Assembly (NCBI GenBank): GCA_021775735.1
Contig: JAJFHG010000010.1
Coordinates: 1-64,000, forward strand
DNA: 64,000 bases
Direction: 5' to 3'
Source: Hyphomicrobiaceae bacterium
GTDB lineage: Bacteria > Pseudomonadota > Alphaproteobacteria > Rhizobiales > Hyphomicrobiaceae
The notes under the pieces were generated by a model. It was not told the origin of the DNA. It searched no databases and saw only the letters and a list, made by a program, of their open reading frames with translations. Below, in pieces: positions 34,876-45,327 of the stretch (positions are counted from its first letter, which is position 1; each line of letters opens with the position of its first letter). A program made the translations under genes and the position numbers.

Positions 34876-35979
34876 TTAAGCGATCGCCTGATGGAAAATT
34901 TCTTTTGCCCCGGTAATCACGCGTTCGCGCCACGCCGGGCTCGCTGGTGCAAACATCTCCAGCAGCTCTGTTTTCGTCCAGGCGTGTTTGCCGTCCGGGT
35001 CGCCGTAGTGATGGGCGCGATGTTCGGCTCTTAAGGATTGCAAGACGTGCAAATTGGAGTAGGTCCCGAATTCCGCCAACGCAGCGCGGCATGTCCGGCC
35101 GGGAAATAGCGTTTTAAACCAGGGCAAAAAAGTGCCACGGGCGGGGTAGAAAACCTTGCCCGCTTCCTGATCTACGGCTGGATCTTCGACATGGTCTGCG
35201 CCGAAGCGGTTGCGGGTGACGTCCAACTCATGACGGTCTTTGTCTTCGCCGAGCAGAATTTTGTAAGTTCCCCAGGGCCCGAGGCCAGTATGCAGGTCAA
35301 TAAGTTGGATCTCGGCCGCGTCTCCGGCCCATCGCCCGGCATTGCTCTCCAGAATGGTCTGGGTTTTTGACGGGCCGCTGCCGCCGTAAAAGATGCAACA
35401 GGGATAATCATACTGGCCGACCGGTATGGTGCGCTTCAACTTTCCAAATCCCTGCCGTGCGATATGCCAAACCGCGATCAAAGGCGAAAGATCGACGCGC
35501 GGCGGCGGGCTCTTCGGGCATAGGATGTCGACAAACGCGTGGAAATCCTCAATCGTCTTCGGACGCGGTTCGCCGGCGCGGAAAAAACTTCGGTTGAGGT
35601 CCACGTTGTCCTCATTTGCGCGGCGCTTCCAGGCAAAGCCGTACGGATTGAGGGCATGAACAAAGATAATCGTATGGTTCGCGGCAGCGTCGCACCATCG
35701 GGCATCGGTCAACAGGCCAAGCTGAACCGCCGAACCGAAGAAGCCCTCGATCCCGTGAAGCCCACTGGAGATGACGATTGCTTTCTCGTTTGACGTCCCG
35801 CGGCGAATTCCGACATCGATTGTAAGCGTTTCACCGCCCGGCGCCCGCAACAGATTGTTTTCGCCGCCCGGCCCTTCCATCGTATGCGATTCATGCGCAA
35901 ATCCGGCCGGCGTGAGCGCTTCAATGAATCGATCACGGGCATCGAGATAACTGACGGAGAAGAGTTCGCTATGGGTCAC
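34876..35979 (-). CDS. DUF2817 (M14 carboxypeptidase-like) protein
   Basis: A 367-residue protein of the DUF2817 family, related to M14 zinc carboxypeptidases and amidoligase-linked hydrolases. Zinc ligands are plausible in SSGLHGIEGFFGS (H and E two apart) and LIDLHTGLG; NPYGFAWKRRANEDNVDLNR is a family block. No signal peptide. It starts with GTG (AAAGG upstream). The gene appears more GC-rich than its neighbours and has 46-bp-period repeats on both sides (34647-34765 and 36030-36099), which hints at acquisition as a unit. Substrate unknown. Confidence 0.88.
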   Translation of the reverse strand: MTHSELFSVSYLDARDRFIEALTPAGFAHESHTMEGPGGENNLLRAPGGETLTIDVGIRRGTSNEKAIVISSGLHGIEGFFGSAVQLGLLTDARWCDAAANHTIIFVHALNPYGFAWKRRANEDNVDLNRSFFRAGEPRPKTIEDFHAFVDILCPKSPPPRVDLSPLIAVWHIARQGFGKLKRTIPVGQYDYPCCIFYGGSGPSKTQTILESNAGRWAGDAAEIQLIDLHTGLGPWGTYKILLGEDKDRHELDVTRNRFGADHVEDPAVDQEAGKVFYPARGTFLPWFKTLFPGRTCRAALAEFGTYSNLHVLQSLRAEHRAHHYGDPDGKHAWTKTELLEMFAPASPAWRERVITGAKEIFHQAIA

Positions 35980-36029
35980 GACAAGCCTTTCAAGGCGGAA
36001 TTCTTAATAAGACCAACTTGGGCAAGCGA

Positions 36030-36099
36030 TGCAAGACTTTGGCGCAGCAGTTTTGTTGGTCATAAGCACAAAATGTCTGCTTATGGCCCTTAGCAGACG
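36030..36099 (+). repeat. 46-bp-type palindrome, one clear unit and one weak
   Basis: The clear unit starts at 36076 with TCTGC, centre TTATGGCCCTTA, and closes with GCAGAC. Exactly 46 bases earlier, at 36030, TGCAAGACTTTGGCGCAGCA looks like a worn copy. It lies between the DUF2817 gene and uvrA. Confidence 0.65.
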
Positions 36100-36110
36100 T
36101 GTTGACGCGG

Positions 36111-39100
36111 TCACCTGCGCGTTGCTTTTGCAGGTACTTTTCGTTCCACCCGCTTCGTCTTGGTGCCTGTCTTTCGCTTTGCAGCGATCTTCGCCTTGCC
36201 ACCTGACGGTTTGGCTTTGGTTTTTACCGGTGTGGCCGTGCGACTCTTGGCGAGAACCTTTTTCAAGTATTGCCCGGTGTAGCTGCCTTTGATTTTTGCA
36301 ACATCTTCGGGCGTGCCGGCGGCTACAATTTCTCCACCGCCGTCACCACCTTCCGGTCCAAGGTCAATAATCCAATCGGCGGTTTTGATGACTTCCAGAT
36401 TGTGCTCAATCACGACGACGGTGTTTCCGGCTTCGGCAAGCTGATGCAACACGTCGAGTAGCTTTGCGACATCGTGGAAGTGTAAGCCGGTGGTCGGCTC
36501 GTCGAGAATGTAAAGCGTGCGCCCCGTGGCGCGTCGTGACAGTTCTTTCGACAGCTTGATGCGCTGCGCTTCGCCGCCTGACAGCGTTGTCGCTTGCTGT
36601 CCAATGTGGATGTAGCCAAGGCCGACGCGGGCCAGGGTTTCGAGTTTGTCGCGAATGGAGGGCACGGCCTTGAAGAACTCGGCGCCTTCCTCAACGGTCA
36701 TGTCGAGGATGTCGGCAATCGATTTGTCCTTGAATTTGACTTCCAGGGTTTCGCGGTTGTAGCGCTTGCCCTGGCATTGATCGCAGGTCACGTAGACATC
36801 CGGTAAGAAGTGCATCTCGATTTTGATGACGCCGTCGCCGTGGCAGGATTCGCAGCGTCCGCCTTTTACGTTGAACGAAAAGCGCCCTGGGAGGTAGCCG
36901 CGTGTTTGTGAGTCTGGCAGGCCTGCAAACCATTCGCGGATCGGTGTGAAGGCGCCGGTGTAGGTGGCGGGATTGGAGCGCGGTGTGCGGCCAATGGGGG
37001 ATTGGTCAATGTCGATGACCTTGTCGAGGTTCTCTAGGCCTAAAATGCGATCATGCGGCGCTGGGTTGGCGCGTGCATTTGAGAGGCGGCGGGCAACCGC
37101 TTTGTAAATGGTATCAATCAACAGTGTGGATTTGCCGCCGCCGGAGACACCGGTGATGCAGGTCAAAAGCCCAAGCGGAATTTCCGCCGTTACGTTTTTG
37201 AGATTGTTACCTTGCGCGCCAACCACTTTTAGTGTTTTGCCTTTTTGCGGGCTGCGCCGCTGCGTGGGCAATGCAATTTGCTGCTCGCCGGTGAGGTATT
37301 GTCCGGTCAAACTTTTCTTGTTGGCCATCACGTCACCGGGCGTGCCCGCGGCGACGATCTCACCGCCATGCACACCAGCACCCGGGCCAATATCAACGAC
37401 ATGGTCCGCGGCTAAGATTGCATCTTCGTCGTGTTCGACCACAATCACCGTATTGCCGAGGTCGCGCAGGTGTTTCAGCGTTTCGAGCAGGCGATCATTG
37501 TCGCGTTGGTGCAGGCCAATCGAGGGCTCGTCCAAAACATAGAGGACACCGGTTAGGCCTGATCCAATTTGGGAGGCCAAGCGAATGCGTTGGCTTTCGC
37601 CGCCCGACAGTGTGCCAGAGGCGCGTGATAGCGTGAGGTATTGCAGCCCGACGTCATTGAGAAACTGCAAGCGCTCGCGGATTTCTTTTAAGATGCGTGT
37701 GGCAATGGTCGATTGCTGTTTGGTGAAGGTTTTGGGGAGGTCGGAAAACCACTGATTGGCGGCTTGGATCGACAGGTCGCCAACTTCGCCGATATGTTTT
37801 TTTCCAACTTTTACCGCGAGCGCCTGTGGCTTGAGGCGATAGCCACCGCACGCATCGCAGGCATGCGAACCTTGATAGCGGGACAACTCTTCCCGCACCC
37901 AATCGCTATCTGTTTCCCGCCAGCGCCGCTCAATGTTGCCAATGACGCCTTCGAACGGTTTGACAGTGTCATAGTCACGGACACCATCAAAGTAGGTGAA
38001 AGTGATGTCTTCGTCGCCCGAACCGTAGAGCAGCACCAATTGAACATGCTTGGGGAGGCGTTCCCAAGGTTTGTTCATGGATACTTTGTAGTGTTTGGCG
38101 AGGCTTTCCAGCGTCTGCTCGTAGTAGGGCGAAGCGGTGCCGGATTTGGCCCACGGATAGATTGCGCCTTCTGCCAAGGAGCGCGTTGAATCAGGAACCA
38201 CAAGGTCAGGTTCAAACTGCAACTCGGTGCCAAGACCATCGCAGGTCGGGCAGGCGCCAGCCGGTGCGTTGAAGGAGAACAGGCGCGGCTCAATTTCATC
38301 AATCGTGAAGCCGGACACAGGACAAGCGAAGCGTTCGGAGAACACAATGCGTTCATGGGTTTCGTTCTTGGATTTATGTGCGCCCTTGGTTTTGGTTTTC
38401 GCCAACGGTTTGTCGGCAAACTCTGCAATAGCAAGGCCATCAGCAAGTTTAAGGGCAGCTTCGAAGCTGTCTGCGAGGCGTGTTGCGATATCACCGCGCA
38501 CGACAATGCGATCTAAGACAACGTCAATATCGTGTTTGTATTTCTTGTCGAGTTTGGGTGCGTCGGGAATTTCATAGAATTCACCATCGACTTTGACGCG
38601 CTGGTAGCCGGCTTTTTGCCATGCGGCGAGTTCTTTGCGGTATTCACCCTTGCGGCCTCTGACGACAGGCGCCAGAAGATAAAGCCGCGTGCCTTCTTCA
38701 AGCGTCAAAACGCGATCAACCATCTGGGTGACCGTTTGGCTTTCAATGGGCAGCCCTGTTGCCGGTGAATAGGGCACACCAACGCGCGCAAACAACAAAC
38801 GCAGGTAGTCGTAAATTTCGGTGACGGTGCCGACCGTTGAGCGCGGGTTCTTGGATGTGGTTTTTTGTTCAATTGAAATCGCAGGTGACAAACCATCAAT
38901 ATGGTCGACGTCCGGCTTCTGCATCATCTCCAGGAATTGACGCGCATAGGCGGACAAGCTTTCGACATAGCGCCGTTGGCCTTCGGCATAGATGGTATCG
39001 AAGGCAAGGGACGATTTGCCAGAACCTGAAAGGCCGGTGAAGACCACCAGAGCATCACGTGGGATTTCCAGATTGACCGATTTCAGATTGTGCTCGCGTG

Positions 39101-39182
39101 CCCCGCGGACGTGGATGGTCTTGGTGTCGGGGGCGGCACTCTTGGTGCGGGACTTTTTTTGTGATGTCGGTGCTTTTGCCAT
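36111..39182 (-). CDS. uvrA: excinuclease ABC subunit A
   Basis: About 1023 residues from the ATG at 39182; the TTG at 39212 is less likely. UvrA finds bulky DNA damage and loads UvrB in nucleotide excision repair. Both ATPase halves are intact: Walker [13 protein letters not shown] and [13 protein letters not shown], signatures [12 protein letters not shown] and [12 protein letters not shown], and Walker [14 protein letters not shown] and [13 protein letters not shown]. The C-terminal zinc finger ([15 protein letters not shown]) is complete. The first zinc site has CPVSG in place of CxxC but keeps CPTCDG. A Lys/Arg-rich tail of about 45 residues extends past the usual end. No LexA box was seen upstream. 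Confidence 0.97.
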   Translation of the reverse strand: MAKAPTSQKKSRTKSAAPDTKTIHVRGAREHNLKSVNLEIPRDALVVFTGLSGSGKSSLAFDTIYAEGQRRYVESLSAYARQFLEMMQKPDVDHIDGLSPAISIEQKTTSKNPRSTVGTVTEIYDYLRLLFARVGVPYSPATGLPIESQTVTQMVDRVLTLEEGTRLYLLAPVVRGRKGEYRKELAAWQKAGYQRVKVDGEFYEIPDAPKLDKKYKHDIDVVLDRIVVRGDIATRLADSFEAALKLADGLAIAEFADKPLAKTKTKGAHKSKNETHERIVFSERFACPVSGFTIDEIEPRLFSFNAPAGACPTCDGLGTELQFEPDLVVPDSTRSLAEGAIYPWAKSGTASPYYEQTLESLAKHYKVSMNKPWERLPKHVQLVLLYGSGDEDITFTYFDGVRDYDTVKPFEGVIGNIERRWRETDSDWVREELSRYQGSHACDACGGYRLKPQALAVKVGKKHIGEVGDLSIQAANQWFSDLPKTFTKQQSTIATRILKEIRERLQFLNDVGLQYLTLSRASGTLSGGESQRIRLASQIGSGLTGVLYVLDEPSIGLHQRDNDRLLETLKHLRDLGNTVIVVEHDEDAILAADHVVDIGPGAGVHGGEIVAAGTPGDVMANKKSLTGQYLTGEQQIALPTQRRSPQKGKTLKVVGAQGNNLKNVTAEIPLGLLTCITGVSGGGKSTLLIDTIYKAVARRLSNARANPAPHDRILGLENLDKVIDIDQSPIGRTPRSNPATYTGAFTPIREWFAGLPDSQTRGYLPGRFSFNVKGGRCESCHGDGVIKIEMHFLPDVYVTCDQCQGKRYNRETLEVKFKDKSIADILDMTVEEGAEFFKAVPSIRDKLETLARVGLGYIHIGQQATTLSGGEAQRIKLSKELSRRATGRTLYILDEPTTGLHFHDVAKLLDVLHQLAEAGNTVVVIEHNLEVIKTADWIIDLGPEGGDGGGEIVAAGTPEDVAKIKGSYTGQYLKKVLAKSRTATPVKTKAKPSGGKAKIAAKRKTGTKTKRVERKVPAKATRR

Positions 39183-39243
39183 GGGGAGAGGTGGTAGCCG
39201 AAGCAGGGCCAAGGCGCAATGTGGCGGGATTGTTATGTATAGT

Positions 39244-39285
39244 CTCGGGTTTTGTGGCTCGGGCTTTGTGACCCGGGCTTTGTGT
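39244..39285. repeat. three 14-bp tandem repeats
   Basis: CTCGGGTTTTGTGG, CTCGGGCTTTGTGA and CCCGGGCTTTGTGT follow one another between the uvrA start and the chrA stop codon. Each differs from the next at one to three positions. Confidence 0.8.
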
Positions 39286-40491
39286 CTATGTCACCCAGCT
39301 CAAGCCACCTGTCACCAACGCACACAGGGGCACCACAAGCCAGGGTGGCGTTTTCCAAAAATGCAACGCCAGAAATGCAGCGGTGGCTATGACAAAGTCA
39401 CGCGCGCTTAAGATGCCCGATGTCCATACCGGATTGTAAAGGGCTGCGAGCAGGAGACCAACGACGGCAGCATTGATGCCAGTGAGGGCAGATTGCGCCC
39501 AATTTTTGCGCCGAAGCGCATCCCAAAACGGCAGTGCGCCATAGACCAACAGAAATGATGGGATGTAGATGGTGATCAGACACAGGGCTGCGGTGCCCCA
39601 ACCGCCGATTTGTGCGCCGAGATAAGCAGCAAAGGTAAATAGTGGGCCAGGGACGGCTTGGGCGGCGCCATAGCCAGCGAGGAACTCATCTGCCGTGACC
39701 AAGCCGGTTGGCACAACTTCGGTTTGCAGCAATGGCAGCACGACATGGCCACCGCCGAACACGAGCGCACCAGAGCGATAGAAAGAATCTAACAGCGCAA
39801 TGTCTTGGCTTGTTGTTTGGCTTGCAAGGAATGGTAGTCCGCCCAACAACACAAAAAATAAAATAAGCGCGGTCAAGCCCGCCTGGCGACTAACGACCAC
39901 CGGCATGGCATGGGTGGTATCTTTTCCGACAGGCGCATGCAGGGCAAAATAACCAACAACAGCGCCTAGGAGGATGGCCAGCACTTGTCCCCACACAGTT
40001 GGCACGGCAAGTACAATCAGTGCGGCAACAACAGCTAATGCTGCGCGTTCGACATCGGGCGTTAGGGACCTGGCCATGCCGAGCACGGCTTTGGCGACCA
40101 CGGCGACGGCAGCAATTTTAAAACCCTGTAACCAGGCGCTATTTGACGCGATATCGAAGTGGGCAATGCCGATGGCAAACACGACCAGCGCAATGGCAGA
40201 GGGGAGGGTGAAGGCGGTCCATGCCGCAAGAGCACCAACGGGGCCAGCACGCAGCAAGCCGATGGCAAGTCCAACCTGACTGCTGGAGGGTCCTGGCAGA
40301 AACTGACTGAGCGCTACCAGGTCGGAGTAGCCTTGATCAGAAAACCATTTTCGGCGCGCAACAAATTCATCACGGAAATAGCCGAGGTGGGCAACCGGTC
40401 CGCCAAAGGACGTCAGCCCCAGTCGCAAAAAAATGACGAACACCTGCCAGGCTGGCGTGTTTTGTGCGGGCTTGTCGCGTCTATCGCTCAA
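39286..40491 (-). CDS. chrA: chromate efflux transporter
   Basis: A 401-residue inner-membrane transporter of the CHR superfamily, long (two-domain) form. Each half holds the family motif: [19 protein letters not shown] with [15 protein letters not shown] in the N-terminal half, and [16 protein letters not shown] with [17 protein letters not shown] in the second. ChrA exports chromate with the proton gradient; some members may carry other anions. The start is a TTG (MSDRRDKP...), since no ATG or GTG lies before the first domain. 25 bases from the GST gene upstream on the same strand, possibly one transcript. Confidence 0.93.
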   Translation of the reverse strand: MSDRRDKPAQNTPAWQVFVIFLRLGLTSFGGPVAHLGYFRDEFVARRKWFSDQGYSDLVALSQFLPGPSSSQVGLAIGLLRAGPVGALAAWTAFTLPSAIALVVFAIGIAHFDIASNSAWLQGFKIAAVAVVAKAVLGMARSLTPDVERAALAVVAALIVLAVPTVWGQVLAILLGAVVGYFALHAPVGKDTTHAMPVVVSRQAGLTALILFFVLLGGLPFLASQTTSQDIALLDSFYRSGALVFGGGHVVLPLLQTEVVPTGLVTADEFLAGYGAAQAVPGPLFTFAAYLGAQIGGWGTAALCLITIYIPSFLLVYGALPFWDALRRKNWAQSALTGINAAVVGLLLAALYNPVWTSGILSARDFVIATAAFLALHFWKTPPWLVVPLCALVTGGLSWVT

Positions 40492-40516
40492 ACCTGTGTT
40501 TCCTTTGAATTTTGCA

Positions 40517-41230
40517 TCAAGCGGTTTTGGCGAACGATGGGAACCACAAGTTCATACCACGGTCGCGATAGGCCACGAGATTGGCGTGACTGCGGGCTGC
40601 CTCACCCAAAGGTCCGGCAAAATGTTCAGTCATGGCGCCCGCCACAAATGCAAAAACGGTCGCATCACCAGCTGTCGGATTTGCGCCCATAACCCAAGGG
40701 TTCTCGCCCAAGACGTCTGAAATAGCTTTGAGGTCGGCGGCTGCATGTTGAACAATTTCTGCATCCGTATGGCGACCAAGGCCGTGGCCCCAAATGTTAC
40801 GCTTGATATCGCGGCGCACTTTAACGGTCACAAGTGGGCGCAATACAGCAGGCACGGCTCTAAAATATTTGCGTGGTCCTTTGTTGAAGTTGTCATCATC
40901 AAGCCATCTTTGATTTACAATCGCCCAATAGAGATGTTCTTCACACATGCGCTCAAGCGCCCATGAGATTGCCCGTTGCTGGTCTGTCAGGCCGGGACTA
41001 AACTCAATGTTATATTTGTTTTCCAGGTGCCAGCGAACATGCATTGAGTCTGCAACAATGGTGCCGTCATCATCAATGTAAGGCAGCTTGCCTTTTGGTG
41101 CTTTGTTGAAGCCGTGCGTGTCCGTTTTGTAGTCAAGGCCAGACATCTTCAAGAGAACCTCTGCCTTGGTGACGAACGGACTGGGGTCTGGCAGTCTGAA
41201 GCTAGCACCGAAGGTGTAAAGCGTAATCAT
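40517..41230 (-). CDS. glutathione S-transferase family protein (metaxin-like)
   Basis: A 237-residue GST-fold protein. The N-terminal thioredoxin-like domain (ITLYTFGASFRLPDPSPFV, KLPYIDDDGTIVADS) and the helical C-terminal domain (NPTAGDATVFAFV) follow the metaxin/Tom37-like bacterial group, also called FAEE-type GSTs. Usual roles are glutathione conjugation or detoxification; no specific substrate. ATG at 41230 has an AGGAGG site. Next to chrA, a pairing that would fit oxidant or metal stress but is not proof. Confidence 0.88.
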   Translation of the reverse strand: MITLYTFGASFRLPDPSPFVTKAEVLLKMSGLDYKTDTHGFNKAPKGKLPYIDDDGTIVADSMHVRWHLENKYNIEFSPGLTDQQRAISWALERMCEEHLYWAIVNQRWLDDDNFNKGPRKYFRAVPAVLRPLVTVKVRRDIKRNIWGHGLGRHTDAEIVQHAAADLKAISDVLGENPWVMGANPTAGDATVFAFVAGAMTEHFAGPLGEAARSHANLVAYRDRGMNLWFPSFAKTA

Positions 41231-41334
41231 GGTGGGCCTCCTGCCCCGGCATTTGGGTTGATCTCAAGTGACCACGATCCATGCGGTGCTTATATCTATG
41301 ACGCTTCTATAACGCAGAGCATTTGAAAAAACAC

Positions 41335-41373
41335 AAAAAACCCGGCCGCTATTAGGGCCGGGCTTGGTTTTTT
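41335..41373 (-). terminator. rho-independent terminator
   Basis: CCCGGCC/GGCCGGG stem around an 8-base loop, with T-runs on both sides. It sits 28 bases beyond the end of the YkgJ-family gene and upstream of the GST start, so it ends the YkgJ transcript. Confidence 0.88.
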
Positions 41374-41400
41374 GATGATCACGCGCGTGAACTGATGCGT

Positions 41401-41763
41401 CTAATTTGCGTTGTCAGTCAGAGCGACGAACTCGGGATCATCCTGACAACTGCGTTCAAACTTCAAAAAGTCGTAGTAGCCACACTTATTTCCACCCGGA
41501 AATGAGCGACACACGGAGGGCCGCGCCTTGTAGATTGTGCAGCGGCGTTTTTCTTGGTCGAAGAAGTGGCAGATACGTCCGTAATGTTCATCGCGCTTGC
41601 GGCGCATGGCATATTTGCGGCCATGGTCTTCTTTGGTGAATGCCTTCTTTGCTTCTTTAAAAGACATGTCGTGGTGTTTGGCTAGCCGTTCGACATCACG
41701 CTTGTCGAGCGCAATCAACGGATAAGAACAACAGTAGCCGGGACATTTTTTGCAATTGTACAC
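41401..41763 (-). CDS. YkgJ family cysteine-cluster protein
   Basis: A 120-residue protein of the YkgJ/CxxCxxCC zinc- or iron-binding family. The cluster NCKKCPGYCCSYP sits at the N-terminus, with further cysteines in RICHFFD, RRCTIYKARPSVCRSFPGG and NKCGYY. Eight conserved cysteines probably bind a metal or Fe-S centre. Starts with GTG. Function is not established for this group. Confidence 0.85.
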   Translation of the reverse strand: MYNCKKCPGYCCSYPLIALDKRDVERLAKHHDMSFKEAKKAFTKEDHGRKYAMRRKRDEHYGRICHFFDQEKRRCTIYKARPSVCRSFPGGNKCGYYDFLKFERSCQDDPEFVALTDNAN

Positions 41764-42222
41764 GAGGAGCCGCCGCCCTTTTTTGTTTGTGGTTTTGTGA
41801 GCCCGCGAATCTTTGGGCTTTGACCGTTAACCAGTTAGCCAACGTGTGCGGCGCGTCAAGGGTATGTGGGCGATCTGTCGTGGAGATAAGTGACGCGTGG
41901 TCATGGTCTGAACACTTCGGTTTGTCGTTCATGCGACGGCAGAATAATCTCTCGGGCACCAAGCTTTGTGTGCACTGAAATAGGGCCTGGGGTGAATCCA
42001 GGTTGAAGCGCCCGTGAAATGGGCTGATCAAGGGGCTGAAACACCCCGATCCGTTGTTCTCCGGCCACACTTTTTCGGCTAAGATTGGGCCTTGTGACGG
42101 GTGCGGACAGAAAGACGATTGCCGGGGGCGGTGTGTTGGCGCACAACTGGGCCTTGGTGCCCGGAGCTAGTTCATGTCTGGGTTTATGTGACGGTTGAGT
42201 GAACAGTTGAGGGACGAAGCGT
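41764..42222. other. intergenic spacer
   Basis: 459 bases between divergent genes. It should hold promoters for the YkgJ and pentapeptide genes. An open frame on the minus strand overlaps the next gene's start and is not convincing. Confidence 0.45.
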
Positions 42223-44277
42223 ATGGCGGATTTATCAGTTTCGACGCCACCGGAAGAGACGCCGGTCAATCCCTATAGTCTGCTGGAGGCGGTTAATCGC
42301 TCAAGCGATACAGCGCATGCCTCGTGGCTGATCTTTCTCGCAATCATGACCTATTTCATGATTGCAGTTGCTGGTGTCACGCATCGCGATTTATTGCTTG
42401 AGACACCGGTTTCGCTGCCGATGCTGCAGGTTGACATTCAACTCACACAATTCTTCCAATTTGCGCCCATCGTTTTGGTGTTGCTGCACCTTGGCCTGAT
42501 TTCACAGTTGACGTTGCTGGCGCGTAAATCTCTTGAGCTGGATTATGCGATCCGACTGCTGGAGCCAAATGACAATCGCAGCCACCCGTTGCGCCTTGAA
42601 TTGAATAATTTCTTTTTTGTGCAGGCGATCGCTGGTCCACAGCGCAGCCCGACGATGGGCATGTTCTTGCACGGTATGTCATGGCTGACGTTGGTGGTAT
42701 TGCCGGTTATCCTCATCCTCTACATTCAGGTCGTGTTCCTGCCTTATCATGAGATTGGTATCACGTGGACACACCGCATCGCGTTGCTTGTCGATCTGGC
42801 AGCGTTGGTTCTGATTGGCGTGTTTCTGTTCCGGGCGGAAACGTCATTCTTCAAAGCCTTCTTTCGTGCAACGGCCTCAAACCCAATAGCGTTTCTGGTG
42901 ACCACAGGGCTTTTATCCGCGGTCGCGCTGTTCTCTTTCTTCGTGGCAACGGTGCCCGGCGAAGCGTTGGATCGATTGACACGCGCGGTGTTTACGCCGC
43001 TTACAACGACGGGCCATCGCAGCCAAGCGCGGGTGGCTGCCGGGTATTCGATGCCTTTTTTCGGTGCCTCCAGTGATGGTGCCTTGTTTGGAATTTTCCG
43101 ACGCAACCTGTATGTCACGGACACCGATTTGGTGGTGGATAAGGACCAGACGCCGGGTGAGCCAAGTTTCTCCTTGCGCGGACGCGATCTCAGATATGCC
43201 CGCCTCGACCGTTCCGACCTGCATCAGGTTGATCTGACAAATGCCAACCTCGATCACGCAAGCTTTCTCGGCACGGACCTCAGAGATGCATGGCTCAATT
43301 GTGCAGATCCAAACGCTGTGTTGGTTGAAGCTGATCGGCGCAAAGCGCAATGTTCAACTGCGCGCGGGTCAGATTTTTCGCGGGCAAAATTACAAGGTGC
43401 AAGCTTACTTGGCATAGATCTGTCTGATGCGACGTTACATGATGCCCGTCTTGAGAGTGCTGATTTATCCTATGCCATTTTAATCGGGACAGATTTTCTC
43501 AACGCACACCTTGAAAAAGCGAGCATCACGGGCGGTGTGCAGGCCCATGGTGCAAGCTTCCTGCTGGCTCATTTGGAGGGCGTGGATTTATCCTGGGCGC
43601 AGCTTCAATATGCTGACCTTTCCAATGCTCAGCTGCAAGGGGCGCTGCTGAAACATGCGAATTTGCAAAGTGCCTCGTTGCGCGATTCAGACATGTCGAT
43701 GGGCTCGTTGCAGCTTGCCAAGCTGTATGGCGCAGATTTATCCGGTCTTAAAATTGCAGCGACCGATATGCGGGGTGCGCGTATTTGGATGACTAGACCC
43801 CCTGAGTCTGACCCGCAGCAACTCGCAGATTTATCCGCCGCGGTCATTCGGCCGATGTCCCAAAAAGAGGAAGATGCGCTTAAAAAGCAGGTCTCTGAGA
43901 TCAAAGATCCAGTGCAACGCAAGCGTATTCAAGAAGCGGTGGCGCCACTGTTGAAGAAAACGGAAAGCAGTGCCTGGCAGAGTGGCATAGAGAACGCGCG
44001 CTGGGTTCAGCTTAAAGAGGCTGCTCCGGTGCCGGGCTCAGATGTTTATGCTGGCAATTTGACATCATACTTGACGACTGAGTTGTGTAAGGCGCGCCAC
44101 TCAGACGGCGCCTTAGCAACAGGCGTGGCCCGACGGGCGAGCGATGCAGAGTTTCGCGGCTTCCGCATTCTTATCTATGACCGTATGCACGCCAAAGAGT
44201 GTGCTGCGTATGGCAATATTGAAACCTCGGTGCTCAAAGATTTCACCACGGTCACAGACGAAGCGCGCAGTAATTAG
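42223..44277 (+). CDS. membrane-anchored pentapeptide-repeat protein
   Basis: A 684-residue protein. Four membrane spans fill about residues 33-250 (LIFLAIMTYFMIAVAG, FAPIVLVLLHLGLIS, LVVLPVILILYIQVVF, LVTTGLLSAVALFSFFV). A quadrilateral beta-helix of pentapeptide repeats (A[D/N]LxX) covers about 325-530: LRYARLDRSDLHQVDLTNAN, LSYAILIGTDFLNAHLEKAS and so on. A helical tail (about 545-684) follows with no known motif. Soluble pentapeptide proteins such as Qnr mimic DNA, but a membrane anchor argues for another role. The ATG follows GAGGGACG. It lies upstream of ssb, separated by 467 bases. Confidence 0.9.
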   Translation: MADLSVSTPPEETPVNPYSLLEAVNRSSDTAHASWLIFLAIMTYFMIAVAGVTHRDLLLETPVSLPMLQVDIQLTQFFQFAPIVLVLLHLGLISQLTLLARKSLELDYAIRLLEPNDNRSHPLRLELNNFFFVQAIAGPQRSPTMGMFLHGMSWLTLVVLPVILILYIQVVFLPYHEIGITWTHRIALLVDLAALVLIGVFLFRAETSFFKAFFRATASNPIAFLVTTGLLSAVALFSFFVATVPGEALDRLTRAVFTPLTTTGHRSQARVAAGYSMPFFGASSDGALFGIFRRNLYVTDTDLVVDKDQTPGEPSFSLRGRDLRYARLDRSDLHQVDLTNANLDHASFLGTDLRDAWLNCADPNAVLVEADRRKAQCSTARGSDFSRAKLQGASLLGIDLSDATLHDARLESADLSYAILIGTDFLNAHLEKASITGGVQAHGASFLLAHLEGVDLSWAQLQYADLSNAQLQGALLKHANLQSASLRDSDMSMGSLQLAKLYGADLSGLKIAATDMRGARIWMTRPPESDPQQLADLSAAVIRPMSQKEEDALKKQVSEIKDPVQRKRIQEAVAPLLKKTESSAWQSGIENARWVQLKEAAPVPGSDVYAGNLTSYLTTELCKARHSDGALATGVARRASDAEFRGFRILIYDRMHAKECAAYGNIETSVLKDFTTVTDEARSN

Positions 44278-44744
44278 CCGGTGTCAGGGTACACCCGGGT
44301 GGGGCGCGGCACGGTGTTGTCGATATGACAATCAAAGACATTGTGCTTGAACCCGCTCATGCATTCCATCAGCCCGAGGGTGCAGGCTGGTGAGGCCAGT
44401 GGCAGTTGGACGGCTTGCCAAAGAGACAATCTTGGAGTAGAACATAAAGAGAACACCTTTCCAGGATAGCGGAGGATGAGCTCACTTTGCGCTGTCAAAT
44501 GGCGTTGGTTGGTGCGAAATCCGTGGACAACGGCCATTGCCTAACCGTCTCGGCCAAAAGCGGCGATAGGTTTTCGACAGCACAAGTGAGTCGGCCAGTT
44601 AAGACGGGGTGAAGCCCCTTTGAAGGTGGGCTGGCAGCAATTCAATGCGCACGCCAAAGACACTCAGATGGTGGTGCGCATGGGCGCGTCATGATCGCTG
44701 TGTTTTAAGCGACTGCAAACGCGGTAATGATAAGGAGTTTTCTC
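44278..44744. other. intergenic spacer upstream of ssb
   Basis: 467 bases that should include the ssb promoter. I looked for an alphaproteobacterial LexA box (GTTC-N7-GTTC) and did not find one. An 87-residue minus-strand frame at 44274-44537 is not convincing. Confidence 0.45.
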
Positions 44745-45248
44745 ATGGCTGGTTCTGTCAACAAGGTGATTTTGATCGGAAATTTGGGTCGCGATCCAGA
44801 AATCCGACGGACACAAGATGGCCGCCCAATTGCCAATCTGCGTGTTGCAACCAGCGAAAGCTGGCGTGATAAAACAAGCGGTGAGCGGCGCGAAAAAACC
44901 GAATGGCATTCGGTTGTGATTTTCTCTGAACCGCTGTGCCGGATTGTTGAACAGTATCTGCGTAAAGGCTCTAAGGTCTACATCGAAGGTCAATTGCAAA
45001 CCCGCAAATGGCAGGATCAGCAAGGCCAGGATCGCTACTCAACAGAAGTTGTGCTGCAAGGCTTTAATGGCTCGCTGACGATGCTTGATGGTCGCTCTTC
45101 GGGTGCAGGTGCAGGCGCAGGCGCACCAGCAAGTTTGCAGGAGAGCGGACAGGCTGACTATGACAGCTCTGGTGCTTCAAACGGTTCTTCTGGTAGCAGC
45201 GGCGGTGCCAAGTTTGACAAGTCGCTTGATGATGAGATCCCGTTCTAG
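44745..45248 (+). CDS. ssb: single-stranded DNA-binding protein
   Basis: About 167 residues from the ATG at 44745 (AAGGAG site). The OB fold ([40 protein letters not shown]) binds single-stranded DNA as a tetramer in replication and repair. A flexible Gly/Ser/Ala tail ends in the conserved acidic tip DDEIPF that recruits repair proteins. In related genomes ssb lies next to uvrA, divergently; here the two are split by about 5.5 kb carrying chrA, GST, YkgJ and pentapeptide genes. Confidence 0.97.
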   Translation: MAGSVNKVILIGNLGRDPEIRRTQDGRPIANLRVATSESWRDKTSGERREKTEWHSVVIFSEPLCRIVEQYLRKGSKVYIEGQLQTRKWQDQQGQDRYSTEVVLQGFNGSLTMLDGRSSGAGAGAGAPASLQESGQADYDSSGASNGSSGSSGGAKFDKSLDDEIPF

Positions 45249-45268
45249 AAACGGTGCGAAACTTTGAA

Positions 45269-45311
45269 TAAAAACAGGGCGGACCTTGAAGGGTTCCGCC
45301 CTGTTTTTTGT
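45269..45311. terminator. bidirectional rho-independent terminator
   Basis: AAAACAGGGCGGA and its complement around an 11-base loop, with an A-run before and T-run after. It serves both ssb and the convergent CDF gene. Confidence 0.92.
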
Positions 45312-45327
45312 TCATGTCACAATGCCC

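Noticed and set aside
41901-42269. 122-residue minus-strand ORF
   Set aside because: Overlaps the start and ribosome site of the pentapeptide gene and lacks protein-like composition.
44274-44537. 87-residue minus-strand ORF
   Set aside because: Overlaps the pentapeptide gene end, has no good ribosome site and no recognisable domain.
44278-44744. LexA (SOS) box upstream of ssb, and likewise upstream of uvrA
   Set aside because: No GTTC-N7-GTTC pattern was found in either spacer by eye.
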